From: Trichostrongylus colubriformis
Lineage: Eukaryota > Nematoda > Chromadorea > Rhabditida > Trichostrongylidae
Reading direction: 5' to 3'
NCBI GenBank assembly: GCA_963978905.1
Contig: OZ022259.1
Location: forward strand, 55,570,727-55,634,726
DNA: 64,000 nt
In this document: piece by piece, positions 46,130-58,166 of the stretch
Layout of the letters: each line of letters starts with the position of its first letter
Numbering within the stretch: the first letter of the stretch is position 1
Position numbers and translations under genes: made by a program
The notes under the pieces: generated by a model
What the model was told of the DNA's origin: nothing
Seen by the model: the letters and a program-made list of their open reading frames with translations, nothing else
Database searches by the model: none

Positions 46130-46390
46130 ATTATTCTTCCATCAGTTTATAACGAGGAAATCGTTTCAGTTAGACTAAACGATCACTTACGCGTATTTAC
46201 CTGAGCCGAGGGAGAGGGAATCTACTTCTCCCGGGCTTAGACTTACACAGGATAGGAAAACACGAATCCGTCTCATCAAAACTGTTTCTTTGCAAAATTC
46301 GAGCTCGATTCGGGAGGTAAGCAAACCATACCGCCTGCACAACGGCACTTGTGCTAGTGCGTCGCGACTCCTGTGTCTGGTCGCAGCTCT
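46130..46390. repeat. Interspersed repeat I, copy 2
   Basis: Relative of 29590-29830, with the stem-loop at 46201-46240 (ctgagccgagggaga ... ctcccgggcttag) and the tail ctcatcaaaactgtttctttg, caaaattcg. Confidence 0.7.
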
Positions 46391-48200
46391 CTCCCGCTTC
46401 GTCGCTCTGCGCACTCGCTTGAGAAAAAAACGTAGTGAACGGCGCGCGGAGTGTGTTACGCGTGATTGGTAGGGGAGCCAACGTTGGGTGAATTTGTTTG
46501 TGCGGCAGAAAATTTAGGAAAGCTTATCACGTATCTGTCGTAAAATCTATCACACAGGCTCACTTGTCTTCAGTTCACGCTACTGTTAGCGCACCGCTTT
46601 AATGGCAATGGATCGCAGCCTCTCCCAATGTCGCTAGCTCAGCCACGATTTTTGACGACACCACATATCACCCGCTTTGGCGGCACCCAGTATGTATTAG
46701 CCCCCACTTCGGCGACACCTCTATTTATTAGCAAGGACTCTCTTTTACTCATCAGGATTCCTGTCTTCCCTATAATATCCGGTCGACGCGGTCGCGAAGA
46801 GGTTAAATATTAACTACATGAGTGCAAGTATTAAATGGATCAAGATGAGTAGGAAGGTGAAAAAAGTGATGAAAAACAGTAAGTTGAAGAATTCTCACCA
46901 GTTGAACTCAAAAAGAGGCGTGGATTACTGTAGAAGGGTGGTGGTTCCTGTGGTGCATTGCACAAGTGCCGTTGTGCATGGCGTTCTAGTTCGCCTTAAC
47001 GCTATGACCTCCCCTTGCTCTAGACAGCGTTGGAGACGCAGGGCACAGGTACTGGCACCCCTGACCACCTTAGAACCCCTGCTAGTTTACATTGCGCTAG
47101 TGCTTGTTGCGAAACCTTGATGAAATTAACAATTAGTTTCGCCAGCTCCGCTTTTCGTTTGCCCTTTTCTTTGTTAAATCACTGCTAATTAATCTCGTCA
47201 TGAAGCCCCTAACTTTGGTTCGTGAAACACAGCAAGTACGTTACCCGCGCTCGGAAAGGGTTCGTATGAAGTTCTGGAATAATGCCAGGCTTGAGTGAAC
47301 GTTCACATCTAATGGCTCACAATTATTCGCCGTCATCGAACAATGGATTTGCTTCAAACCCTATATATAGCAGTATAATGTGCTTGCCATTCCTCAGATG
47401 TTTTTGCAGAGCAGGTTTCCTTCAAATTACCTAGCGTCTACAGAGCTTAGCATGGACTTGAGCCGTCCTCAACTTGTTCACGATGCTTGCGTAGTGGAAT
47501 CTCTCCACAATGCTCGGCGTCCGATCCTTTTTGGGGAGGCTTAAGCAGGGAAAGGATTATACTTCCTTCCCAAGGCCTACGCTGAAATACACGCTTCGGT
47601 GTGCAGTTTGATGATTGCAGGATAGTACCAGGGGAAAGATGGAAAATTTAGTGTTTCAACTACATAAGGGCAATGTTTTCGCTACATAACTTATCGTGAA
47701 GAAGAGTTCACGTGTTCACGTCTGATCAAGGGCGAGATGGGCAACTTCGCACGGTGAATTAGGTTTCAGGATACTATAGTCACCTGTGGTACGTAATCAC
47801 GGCCGGCAAGCACTGTGTGAAATATATTACATCCTATTTGCCTACATATTTCAGTAAATGTTGTCCTACTGAGATAAACGTTCCGGTCTCAAAAATTAAA
47901 TGTCATAAAAGAATTGATGCATTTTCTCATCAAGATGCTCTTTACATATCTATTTCTTATTTTCATGATCAAACCCGCATTTCCTGCTCATTGTTGTTTA
48001 TTGAGTTCATTGCGAGTTAATGTCGATTCGTTTTCAGGTATAGGCATACTTTGTTCTGAAACCTTTCTCTTCACAACTCTGAATTTTAATTAAATATAGC
48101 TTGGAGGTGTTCAATCAAAGCAAGATTATTCCCAGGGGTCGAAAGTGAAGCTATTTTTTCGGATGCTTTTCCCGCGTTTGGAACGCATTTCCCAGGTTAC
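46391..48200. other. Region with no recognised gene
   Basis: Contains a stem-loop of the recurring AGGCTTA type at 47537-47578. The words cggc.acacc and tatttattagc repeat near 46680-46730. Open frames up to 100 codons look random. Confidence 0.4.
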
Positions 48201-48209
48201 TTCAATTTT

Positions 48210-48995
48210 TAGTGAGTACATTTACATTGACATGGGAGGGTCGGGAAGGGTTCATCCACCTCGGAGCATCCTCCATCGGGTGCGGAAAATGGAGAGACGG
48301 TCGGTTGGCGCGACCGCTTGCAGCTAATATACCAATGGGGCACATGGGTCGTAATTGCCACTCCACAGCGACTATTCGACGCATCTTTGCGTCGGGCAAC
48401 TCGTCCACAGCACCGAACCCTCAGATTTACGTGATTGATAATTACCACACAAAGGACCTTATTAGAGAGGCACGGCAAATTACTGTGCTGAGGGGAATCT
48501 CGGTTTCCTTAATGATGGTAATACAACTACCCCGGAGTAAAGAAGCAGTTCCCCATAGTTGAAAATGAAGTGGAGGCGAAAAAAGCCGAAAACGGGAAAA
48601 AAAGGCCAGAATCCATGCTTAGTTCGTCAGTGTGGTAAAACGAGGTTTGTAAAAGTTAATAATTTGCAGTTTTTGGTTAACGAAGTCTTTTGTATGGCAA
48701 TTGTCAACTACGAACATCTGAGGGTTCGGTGATGTGGACGAGCTATCCGTCGCAGCAGATGCGTCGAAGGGTGTATTCGTTTGGCGCGGCCTTTGCAGCT
48801 AATTTGCCAATGGGGCGCATGGGCCGTCTGGACTATCCCAGATTGACCTAAGCCTTTTTAGGGAAGGAGCTTTGGCAGTGCCCCATTGGCAAAGTAGCTC
48901 CATGGGGCCGCGTCAAAGACCGTCTCACGCGTCGAGTGGTCGGCGTCAAGGTGTCATCAACAACCCATGGGCCCCACTGGCAAATTAGCACCAAG
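48210..48995. repeat. Cluster of inverted and direct copies of a gccaatggggc motif
   Basis: gcagctaat.t.ccaatgggg occurs on the plus strand at about 48320 and 48798, and inverted at about 48875 and 48965. tccacagcaccgaaccctcagat (48398-48423) is mirrored at 48714-48740. It looks like a scrambled fold-back element. Non-coding. Confidence 0.65.
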
Positions 48996-49335
48996 AGGTC
49001 GCTCCAAACGACATACACTGGGAAAATGCAACCCTTTGGTTCACAATCATCTCATTGTTCTCACAGCTTGAGCGACTTGCATGGTTTGTCTTGATGTGGA
49101 TTTCGATGCATTGGACTGGGAGGGATGCATCTCATGCATATGTCCAAATAGCCTTCTTTCGATTGATCACCATATTTGATGCGACACTTTTCTGCAGATG
49201 GGCTGTTCAAATACTAGAGCACATTGATCTGAGAAAAAGAGGGTGTGGACAAGTGTCACTCTACTCACAGTGCTTGAACGATATGAAGTCGTTGACATCT
49301 TAACGGTTTAACCCGCTACGTAACATGTGGCACTA

Positions 49336-49850
49336 TACAACTATCAATACCCCGCATACCACGAGTTGGTCAAAGAAATAATTTCCGCTGAAACTTCGTT
49401 TAGAGAGGTTACTCGGGGTGCTGATCACGAATATGACATCCGTTTTTGATGCTGGCGCCAGGTGCAATTGCACCAAAATGGTGCAATTACTGTTCTTCAC
49501 CAACTTTGTTTGAAATTGTCGTCTAGGAGCTATTCAGGATGCTGATATGACATTGGTTTTTAGGCATTGGTGACATTGGCATTTATGACATTGGTTTTTC
49601 GCCTAAGCCTCGAAGGAGGAAAGGTTCTCTTCTCCTTGAAGCTTAGGCAAAACTTGGGGGAGCAGTGTGGCGCCCCTACTATATTAGCACTGTAATGGAA
49701 CCTACCGACAGCACCAAGTTTACACCAAATTGGGGCAACGATCGAAACGGATGTTATATTCGTGATCAGCACCCCAATAACCCACTAGGCAAAGTTTCAG
49801 CGAGAATTATTTTTTGACCGACTCCGGTATCTGGGGTAATGATAGTTGAG
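49336..49850. repeat. Fold-back element C, copy 2, TA-flanked
   Basis: Ends tacaactatcaatacc and the complement of ctcaactatcattacc; TA at 49334-49335 and 49851-49852. Interior words gtgctgatca, gaatatgacatccg, gtgcaatt and the intact stem-loop at 49601-49648 match copy 1 at 36038-36766. Confidence 0.82.
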
Positions 49851-50070
49851 TAGGGCCCGGCATTTTTTTGTGAAAGTACTTGTTATGCGAGTCAATGAGG
49901 GTAAGCTCACTGGGTAAGCTATGTAAGCTGAGTAAGCTTGTTACCACAATTGCGACTTTAACAAAATAGATAAAATTTCGAACAACACGTGTCATTAAAG
50001 CTGCATCAATCTCAAACCTTGTCTTCAGACATTTGAGAATGTAGAAACAAAGTGGGAGTCCGTTCGGTAA

Positions 50071-50620
50071 GCATGCAGGGGTGGGGGTCGATTGGTCGAA
50101 ATTTCGCGCGACGGCGCGGCGAGTGCTAATCGTTTGGAATTTGCTCAAGACGCAATGGGCTGGTACCGTAAGAAACCTTTCAAAATTGCACCTATTTTCA
50201 GCACGGGTAGCTACTTGCTTTCGTCCTTATGCTTTCTGAGAGAACTGGAATATTAAAGGTAATTCAAATGTTATTGTTCTCCCTCATTCTGCAGTGAGTG
50301 ATTCATAGAAGTTTCCCCAGGAGCATTAGCAGTTGACGAAACTTATCAAGATGACACAACAGTCAACAACAACCTCAATTACAATAGAAGCAGTAATAGC
50401 TATGCCTTGATTAGCCTTGAAGGAGAGCATGGAGAGCTCATATTGCAGCTCAGGAAATTCCAATTCACAACATATTGCTAAAAATAGGTGTAATCGTTAA
50501 AGGTCCTTTACGGTACCAGCCCATTGCGCCTCGAGCCGAATTCCAAACACTCGTACTGACGGCCCCGCAGTGCGACACCGCGAAGCGAAAATTCGACCAA
50601 TCAACCCCCACCCAGCATGC
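50071..50620. repeat. Inverted repeat D upstream of nth-1
   Basis: The left arm 50071-50202 (gcatgcaggggtgggggtcg, attggtcgaaattt, aatgggctggtaccgt, gcacctattttcagc) is the diverged complement of the right arm 50478-50620. The 275-bp centre is unique. The right arm ends about 190 bp before the nth-1 start codon, so it probably overlaps that gene's promoter region. Confidence 0.75.
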
Positions 50621-50808
50621 AGGCGTAGTTCTCACCGTGATTGTATTTTTTCCAGAATGCAACTGTGTAAGTTGCCCCATATCCTTTAACACGATGGAGC
50701 GACTTCTTTTTGAATTGTTTTCAACCCTCCCGTTCACTAACAATTCGTTCGTGTCACAATCTTATCCCCTTCTCTTGATCGTTTAGGAAGAAATTAACAA
50801 AAATCAAG

Positions 50809-53800
50809 ATGAAGAGACCGGCGAAGACTAAGTTGACAGAAACTGTTGAAAAATCGGCTAAACTCGAATTGGCAGGAAGTACTGTTGAAAAGAAAGCTTG
50901 CGACATCGAAGACCTATGGAAACTTCAGGTGCGCTTGAATTGCTGCCTTTTTTCATGTCATTGTAGTGACCGAGCCGTTCATATCAATCACAGACATTGT
51001 GTAATGCTTTACAAAATATTGAAGGAGCTGCATTCAAGGTCGAACGAATCACAGAGATGCGTAAATCATGCGATGCTCCTGTTGACACTATGGGATGTCA
51101 TAAGTTACCTGACCCTCTGGCATCGCCCAAGGTTGGATTTTTTTTTTGGAAATTACGTTGGTGCATAAGTCTTGCGACACGTGTGATTTTTTTTCGGAAA
51201 TTATTGCTTCATAGGTGACGAATAACTGTCTACAAATGATTGCCACTGTTTTCATTGATACGTCCCAAACGCGTCGGCACCTCATAAAGCTCCTTTGCTT
51301 AGAACTCCGGAGACTGCAAATCGAAACACGCTCGCACACAGGATTCCACCTGAGTTAATTGTCAAAATTCTTTCCCTTCAGATGAAGTATGAGAGCTCTA
51401 AATAGGTGGTAGTTAGAAGGAGCTAAGCCGGGAGAAGACAGGATGGGGCAAAACTTTCCGGCCGAGTTCTTTGATTTTATACTGTGTTATCTTTGGAATG
51501 TGTGGTCTTGCATTGTCTGCTGCAAAACGAAACGAGTTCTCGTTGGATAACGCTGGTGAAGAATGTTGGCCAACTTCTGCAGCTGGTTGGCGAAGAAAAA
51601 CAGGAAAATTGGCTGAGGGAAACAGCGGCTTTTCTTTTTTTCATGAAACCGTGGTTTGACCTCAGGCGGTGGGAAGTCTCCGGCGGGCAGCTATTGACGC
51701 TTCCCTGTATGGTTTACGTAAAGGACCCAGCTCTGGCGTCCGGTAATAATCTCCCGAAGAAGTGTGGACTGGTGAGGGCAACACAGGAAAAACGACACCC
51801 ACTGACACGGTTGCCTTGTCCGACTCACCGAGTTGGTGAGGTACCCATACCGCGAAGAGTTTCCTGAAGCCAAGATCACTAAGGCGTCTGCTGGTGTAGT
51901 GTGAGATACCCCGACTGTAGTAGCTACTTCTCGTGCCGTCGTGTTTGGATTCGCTTTAAGACCTTCAGGGATTTCACTGTTTTGAGTGATTGATGGACTT
52001 CCTGTATGTGATCGATCATCAAGACTCGTCTCTACGGAATTAAAACGATGGAACCAACGAGATACTGTGGCTGATGATGTGGATGCGGTCTTGCCCGAAC
52101 GCACCACAAATATTAACAGCTGCCTCCCTTGCGGAGTGCCTAAGATGATATTCGTAATAAATAACGGGGCGAAGTGTGGAGTTTTGAAATGGAGCCAGTT
52201 TTACTTCTTGTTAGATCAAGCGCCAAGATCACTAAGGCGTCTGCTGGTGTAGTGTGAGATACCCCGACTGTAGTAGCTACTTCTCGTGCCATCGTGTTTG
52301 GATTCGCTTCAAGACGTTCAGGGATTTCACTATCTTGAGTGATTGATGGACTTCCTGTATGTGATCGATCATCAAGACTCGTCTCTACGGAATTAAAACG
52401 ATGGAACCAACGAGATACTGTGGCTGATGATGTGGATGAGGTCTTGCCCGAACGCACCACAAATATTAACAGCTGCCTCCCTTGCGGAGTGCCTAAGATG
52501 ATATTCGTAATAAATAACGGGGCGAAGTGTGGAGTTTTGGAATGGAGCCTGTTTTACTTCTTGTTAGATCAAGCAAATCCTCATGTATTTCTCTGCACCT
52601 TGAGACGGTAATGTCCTACATTCCTGGTGGATCATCCAGGAAAGGCGCGGGAACGGCATTATAGGAAGGGATTTCAGAAGTGTTGCAAAACTCATGCACC
52701 AACTTAAGATTATCACACTCCTTTGGTGTTGGTACTAGAACAGCAGTATTCGAGTTAGTTTACGTTGGGTAAGACTTTGAATTGTTGTCGTAATAAGCTT
52801 GCGAGTACATCCTTTTTACTCCTTTTTCAATTTGCAACAAACCAGCTTTGCTTTTTTGGTTTGTGAATATTGTTGGCGGTACGATCACGTGAGCCAAAAA
52901 ATAAGTATTTTTGCTTGACGAGATATGTTCGCACTGTCAACATTCAGAATTTTCGTTTCCAAACACTGGTAGCACTGATGCTGTCAAGTCAAACGAGAGA
53001 TGAAGTCAACGCGGGTGCTATGCATGTAAGTGATTTGACCTTACCCTCTATCGTTGTTGATTCATGTCCAACGACCTTGATATGCTGCGAGAAATATTCT
53101 GTGCAAGTACGGGGGATAGCTTGTCGAATGTTGAAGAGTAGCATGTTTTCAGATACTGTTGAGCAATCACATCAACTTTGCAGAATCATACATGTAGTGT
53201 ATGACATAAGAAGTGCTCAACAAGTTTGCCCCCCCCCCCCTCCCCAATAAGTGTAGCACGAAGTTGCGTTTTCAGCGGCTGCGAAAATATGGTTGTAACG
53301 TGGATGCTGTCATAGAAATCCCAACTACCGAGCTAGAAAAGCTTTTATATCCAGTTTCATTCTACAAGGTTAGTGTTCCATAATTTATCCTGTTTTTAAT
53401 ATTCTGTAATCAGGGGTCTTATTCAGAGGAAAGCTGTCTTTGTCAAGAAAGCAGCAGAGGTTCTCAAGGAGAAATATGGCGGTGATGTGCCGGACACCCT
53501 TGAAGGTGAGCTTTGTGGTAAAAGTTTTTTTTGTGTAGTTAACGAACAGCCCAGTTATTTTTCAGATCTGTGTTCATTAGCTGGAGTTGGTCCAAAAATG
53601 GCACATCTCGTGTTGCAAATCGCTTGGAATAAGGTTGAGGGCATAGCAGTGGACACTCATGTGCATCGGATATCAAATCGTTTGGGTAATTTTACTTGGC
53701 AATCAAATCTCAAACAACTCTTTCCAGATTGCTCAGATACTCCAAATCTAACATGTTCTGCTAAAAAGTTGCTTCTTGTTGATGTCGTTGTGCGGTTATC

Positions 53801-56800
53801 TACTGAGAGTCGTGGTTTTTAATATATACAACTGATAAAAGCATGTGATTGATCTGAAAGTTCAACCGAATGATAAACTCATAGGGAAACGAAACGTTTC
53901 ATTTGAAATTGAATGGATATAGATATAGCGAGCAGTCTTACGGGTAGGGTTCGCTAATGGGTGACAAGGAAAAGTTTTCCGACGCGATGCTTGACTATGG
54001 AAAGAGGGTTATAAGCTTAGTACAAGTAATGATTTTGAGCATAAGGATTAAGAAGGGTTGCAGGCAGGGGGCGCGTTAAGAAGGGAAAGATACCAGGTTA
54101 AAGTGACCATTCGCGGTGATTTACATACCACTCGACGTGCTTTCGAACGCTGATGTCACTCTGTTCTCAGAACCCACCAAACGATTCCCTGAGTGAGGTG
54201 AGAGGTTTTTCTGAATGAATAACACTATTACTTGGTAAGTCCGAAGCTCTGAAGCGCGCCATACAAGCGCTTTCGTACAGTGTGATTTTTGTGCCCAGGG
54301 GATCAAACTACCCGCGCGTCGAGTTTCGGGTGTGTACCCTTTTGTAACGATTACGCTGCGGCGGCGAGTGACGTTTGCGCACGAATTTATTGCCCTCAGT
54401 GGGAATCGCGTATGGTTGCATAAGAATCTCATGACAGAATTTAGTTGAGTTGAAGCGTTTTCAGTCCACTTTTGGTTGATAATAGTGTTGTGCATGCATT
54501 TATTCCATTTACTGTGCTATGTATCATCCTTGCTTGCATATCAACACGAGGATATCAGAAAATTACATATTTTGCCTCAGCTTAGGGAGAAAGAGCTCCG
54601 AAATGCATGTTGTGCAAAAACAGGCTTTCGCATTACGGTTGAAGTGATTTCCTCACCGCCAAGCTCCTTTCCCCTAGACCAAACTATGCTAACGCCACAA
54701 GCGCAATGTGTCACAATTCGATACAATACAAAATGTATTATTTTCGTTATAATACTACTTATGAAGCAAAAAATCTTTGTAAATAAGTAGCGTGGAAAGT
54801 GGAAGCAATGCATGCAAAACGCTATTGTCAACCAAGGGTGAATGAGAACATATGAAATAAACTGAATTCAGCCGGATCCTGCCTATTGAGATAAAACAAT
54901 TCGAAAGCGAGCACAATATCGAAGAACTGAATAGAAATGGGCGTAGTTACGGTCGCCACCCTTCTCACGCAATTACACGCGATCCCCACTAAATGCAGTG
55001 AACTCGCGCGCAAATGACGCGCGAAGAATGTCGCAACGCGAAATCTTGTCTTGACATAAAGGGTACACCCCACAGGTTTTTAGCCAATTCGAGAACTTGA
55101 CCAAATTTCGGAAAAAAAATTGTGGGCTATGGGGGTGGCAACTTATAAACAGAGAGAAGTCGTTGACCTCGCCAAGCGAATGCTCTTTTTTGACGCTTGT
55201 TAAGTACATTTGGTGTCATAGGCATCAGTAAGATACATGTCTAGGTTATTTTTGTCATGTTTGCAGGCTTTTTTTGCAAAAAAATTTAAATCATTTCTCG
55301 CCCCATAAACACCCTATCTTTCCGAAGTTGGAACAAAGACTGAAAAGGTGAGGCTGAAAATTTGCACAGAGAGGTAATGCGATCCTTTGAGATTATCACA
55401 ATCCTTTCATGCACTACTCTTATTCGTGTCCGATAGAATTCTGCTTATATAAACGAGCTGGATCTTGAAGGTATAGATACTAAGGTACGCGAAAATCGAA
55501 TGTAACAGATATTGTACATGACAATACTTTTGGAGATGTTCCCAGACCAGACATAAAAGGGAAGCTTGGGTCAATGTGGCACGGGAGCGGGTAGACGCTA
55601 CTGGTCGGCAGCATCGGTTTTGCAGTTAGGGCGTGTCCTCTAGCAGTTTTGCCCAAGCCTTTTCGGGAAATGAGCTTGACAGCGTTGTCAGCGATCTTCT
55701 CGGGGCGTGTCCTCTAGCCGTCTAGTCTCTCCCATATTTGCCAAGAATTGTAATGGGAAGTCGCGTCTCCTTCCCCTGCCCCTGCCACATTGACCCGAAG
55801 TTTCATAATAAGCAAAAAATGTGCTTCCATGGGATCCCATCCATGGCCCGACCCCTCACGAATCGCCACGACTACCTAGGTGCTATGCTGCTGCCTTGAC
55901 CACCCTTGTATTCATCTGTGACGTGGGCAAGGAACACCCTCTACTTATGGAACCAGTGTATTCAGAAAAACCTCCATATCTCCATTCAGGCAGTCGTTTC
56001 AGCAGTTTTTGACTACAGATTTGAAATCAGTGTCCAAAAGCGCTTCGAGTGGTATGTGTTTTACTCCTATAGCTTCTTCAACGTGATATCCTTCCCGTGC
56101 ATGTGAGCGATCGCATCTATCCTACTATACACACATGATCCCTTTGTCTGTCTGTCTGTCTGTCTCTCTGTCTGTCTGTCTGTCTGAATGTCTGTGTCCG
56201 TCCGTCTGTTTTCCACGAAAATCATATCTCGCGTCACAGTAAAGGTGCGACCCTGAATTCTACAAGTGATGTAGGGGATGGTAAAGGGACTCCAGCGGTG
56301 ATGGATTGAAAGTGATAGCAGCTGTTATGGGCTGATAGGGAGCCTCTGAAGGCGAATGTCACCAAAGTCGTGTTGTACTAGGTGGGAAAGGGACATTAAT
56401 AGTGGGTGACCCTCACTGATAACGGTAGAAGATTCTATAAGTAGTGTAGAAAGGCCAGAGTCGTCAAATCCGTTTCGCTTCTCACGTTGATCCTGGAGCG
56501 TTCATACTCACACGTTATTTGCGGAGTGGGACGGGAACATTGATGGTAGGTGAGCTTGATAACGGTTGATAAGATTCGATAAGGAGCGTAGAAAGGCTAC
56601 GTTCGTCGAATCCGTCTCGCTTCCCGCATTGATGCTAGAGCGTTCATACTCGCAGGTGTTGTACGGAGTGAGACGGGGACATTGATGGGGGGTGATCCAG
56701 CTTGATAACTGTCGATAAGATTAGATAAGGAGCGTCAACAAATGTCGCGAGTTAGCTTTCCTCTCTCAACGGGTAGTGAAGTGTCCAAACTCATAGTAGT

Positions 56801-58149
56801 GTAGGATGTGTAACGGGGACCTCAATGGATTGAATCTGATAACAACTGCTCAGCGCTGAGAGCCGTTAGGGACTGGGTGGGTAAAATACATTACACATTA
56901 CATTACAGTAAAAGCTGATGAATAGCGCCACTGGATGAACATATTTTGATTATGTTTTGATATCGGTTGCCGATGTATCGACCGCTAATGCCTAGCTTCC
57001 GAATAATGCTGCGCGTCTTTTGATACTGCGTTCTACATTTCATGATCGGGATACGATCTATATATGTAATAGTAAAGCAAGTGAATCATTTCCTCATGCG
57101 GTACCAGCAACAGTACTGTGTATTGACCGGCTAGGCTGAAATTCGAAATAGTGGTGCATGTTTACAAAAACGATTAGCATTGATAGCTAGCATACAGATC
57201 TACCACCAACATGCAAGAATTAGCGCTCACTAAGTAAGAAATTGGCTCCCAATCGAAGCAGTCGAACACAAAACTAACGATCTCTAAACTATCTGAACTC
57301 CCAATAGTTGACCACTTTAACCAAAGTGTCAAATGTTTAGTGGATAAACCACATTTCATTCCTGGTCCATTTACACTGATAGTCAATATCATTGTAACAA
57401 AGGTGTCGACCGCTAAATCATCTGGACCTCCGAAATGTTGGCCCTCCTTGGGGAAGATATATGCAGTGGTAAATGAATAGGTCATCGATAAACACTAGGC
57501 TTATACACTAAACGTTCGGCGACTGAACGTACTTCATTATCCAGTAGAAGTAAACGGAAACCCAACAACTGTTAAAGTAGGTGAAATCCGAATAGTGACA
57601 GGCCTTGGTAAGGAAACCAGTTAAGCAAGCGCTCAGTACTGCGCTTATTTCAATGGGAAGTCATGCGATATGGACTTCTGTCACATCGGTTGATCATTAT
57701 CATCGTGTTATTCGCGCAGTCTGTGCCATAGCTCGACTGGTTTCTGCCTAAGGTCTTAATGGAGAGTTCGCAGTCTTGAAATAGACAAGTGAATACCATG
57801 CTGTTTTTGTCTCATTTTGCTGTTGTTTTTACATTTTATTGACTAGTATGTATGTCTTAGGTGAAAGGCGAAGTTTAGGTTGGGTGAAAACAAACACACC
57901 TGAGCAAACTCGAGAAAAGCTCCAAGGGATGCTGTCTAGGTAAGGAACAAACAGTGCTATTGTTTGATTCTGTGGTGATTTTATTCTGTTTACAGATCTT
58001 ACTGGACGACGATTAATCCTCTTCTCGTTGGCTTCGGCCAACAAATTTGTCTTCCTGTAGGGCCAAAATGCAGCTCATGCTTATGTCGTGACATATGTCC
58101 CTCTGCCGTGATCGAAACAAGGAAAAAGACGGTGAAGAAAAAAGAGTAA
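50809..58149 (+). CDS. nth-1: Endonuclease III homologue (DNA glycosylase / AP lyase)
   Basis: Exons 50809-50928, 50994-51131, 52948-53025, 53276-53368, 53427-53505, 53566-53685, 57879-57939, 57996-58149. They total 843 nt, in phase, for 280 aa. It excises oxidised pyrimidines in base excision repair and cuts the abasic site, in nucleus and mitochondria. Exon 2 has the family signature [13 protein letters not shown]. Exon 3 has [20 protein letters not shown]. Exons 5-6 give the helix-hairpin-helix [14 protein letters not shown], with the catalytic Lys in GPK, and the catalytic Asp in [14 protein letters not shown]. Exon 8 has [17 protein letters not shown] and the 4Fe-4S loop C-x6-C-x2-C-x5-C. 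A possible trans-splice acceptor (gatcgtttag) precedes the ATG. The human NTHL1-type length is similar. Introns 2 and 6 are enlarged by repeats. Confidence 0.95.
51156..52573 (-). mobile_element. Dead mariner transposon in nth-1 intron 2
   Basis: The end near 51156 reads cgttggtgcataagtcttgc after a TA, like a mariner terminal repeat; the other end was not found. Minus-strand transposase text runs [20 protein letters not shown] and [15 protein letters not shown], then [12 protein letters not shown], then [12 protein letters not shown] and [13 protein letters not shown] with HLKGKNF. The three catalytic Asp positions of the family (TGDEKW, QDNA-type block, PSDYH) read R, T/M and N here, and frames are broken. 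It cannot transpose. The N-terminal part exists twice because of a 353-bp duplication. Confidence 0.9.
51868..52573. repeat. 353-bp tandem duplication within the mariner
   Basis: caagatcactaaggcgtctg occurs at 51871 and 52224, and the copies 51868-52220 and 52221-52573 differ at only a few positions. The duplication is therefore much younger than the decayed transposase it copies. Confidence 0.93.
53229..53245. repeat. C-rich tract before nth-1 exon 4
   Basis: A run of about 12 C followed by tcccc, 30-45 nt before the exon 4 acceptor. Confidence 0.9.
54103..55390. repeat. Interspersed repeat F, copy 2, split by an insertion (nth-1 intron 6)
   Basis: The two parts 54103-54328 and 55071-55390 match 5256-5830 in order. 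The middle (54329-55070, about 740 bp) is an inserted element. Its ends gggtgtgtacccttt and the complement of gggtgtaccctttatgtc are inverted, and it has gc-rich shoulders (gcggcggcgagtga, gaactcgcgcgcaaa). Confidence 0.72.
55568..55796. repeat. Short palindromic MITE (nth-1 intron 6)
   Basis: 229 bp; ends gggtcaatgtggcacggg and its near complement cccctgccacattgaccc. Inside, ggggcgtgtcctctagc occurs twice in direct orientation. Confidence 0.8.
56144..56212. repeat. (TGTC)n microsatellite
   Basis: About 15 imperfect TGTC units in nth-1 intron 6. Confidence 0.95.
56385..56760. repeat. About 142-bp tandem repeat, roughly three units (nth-1 intron 6)
   Basis: Units begin near 56391, 56532 and 56674 (gggacattaatagtgggtga, ggaacattgatggtaggtga, gggacattgatggggggtga). 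Each goes on to a gataa.g.ttgataagattcgataaggagcgt block. Diverged fragments of the unit extend to about 56880. Confidence 0.85.
56890..57878. other. Remainder of nth-1 intron 6
   Basis: No repeat boundary or exon recognised. The minus-strand 103-codon frame at 57174-57485 is unsupported. Confidence 0.4.
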
Positions 58150-58160
58150 GTTGTGGTTTC

Positions 58161-58166
58161 AATAAA
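58161..58166 (+). promoter_or_regulatory. Polyadenylation signal of nth-1
   Basis: AATAAA 11 nt after the TAA stop of exon 8. This would give a very short 3' UTR, common in nematodes, and supports the stop at 58147-58149. Confidence 0.65.

Noticed and set aside
54476..54790. 104-codon plus-strand frame in nth-1 intron 6
   Set aside because: Falls in the element inserted in repeat F; a minus-strand frame of similar length overlaps it and neither has coding signals.
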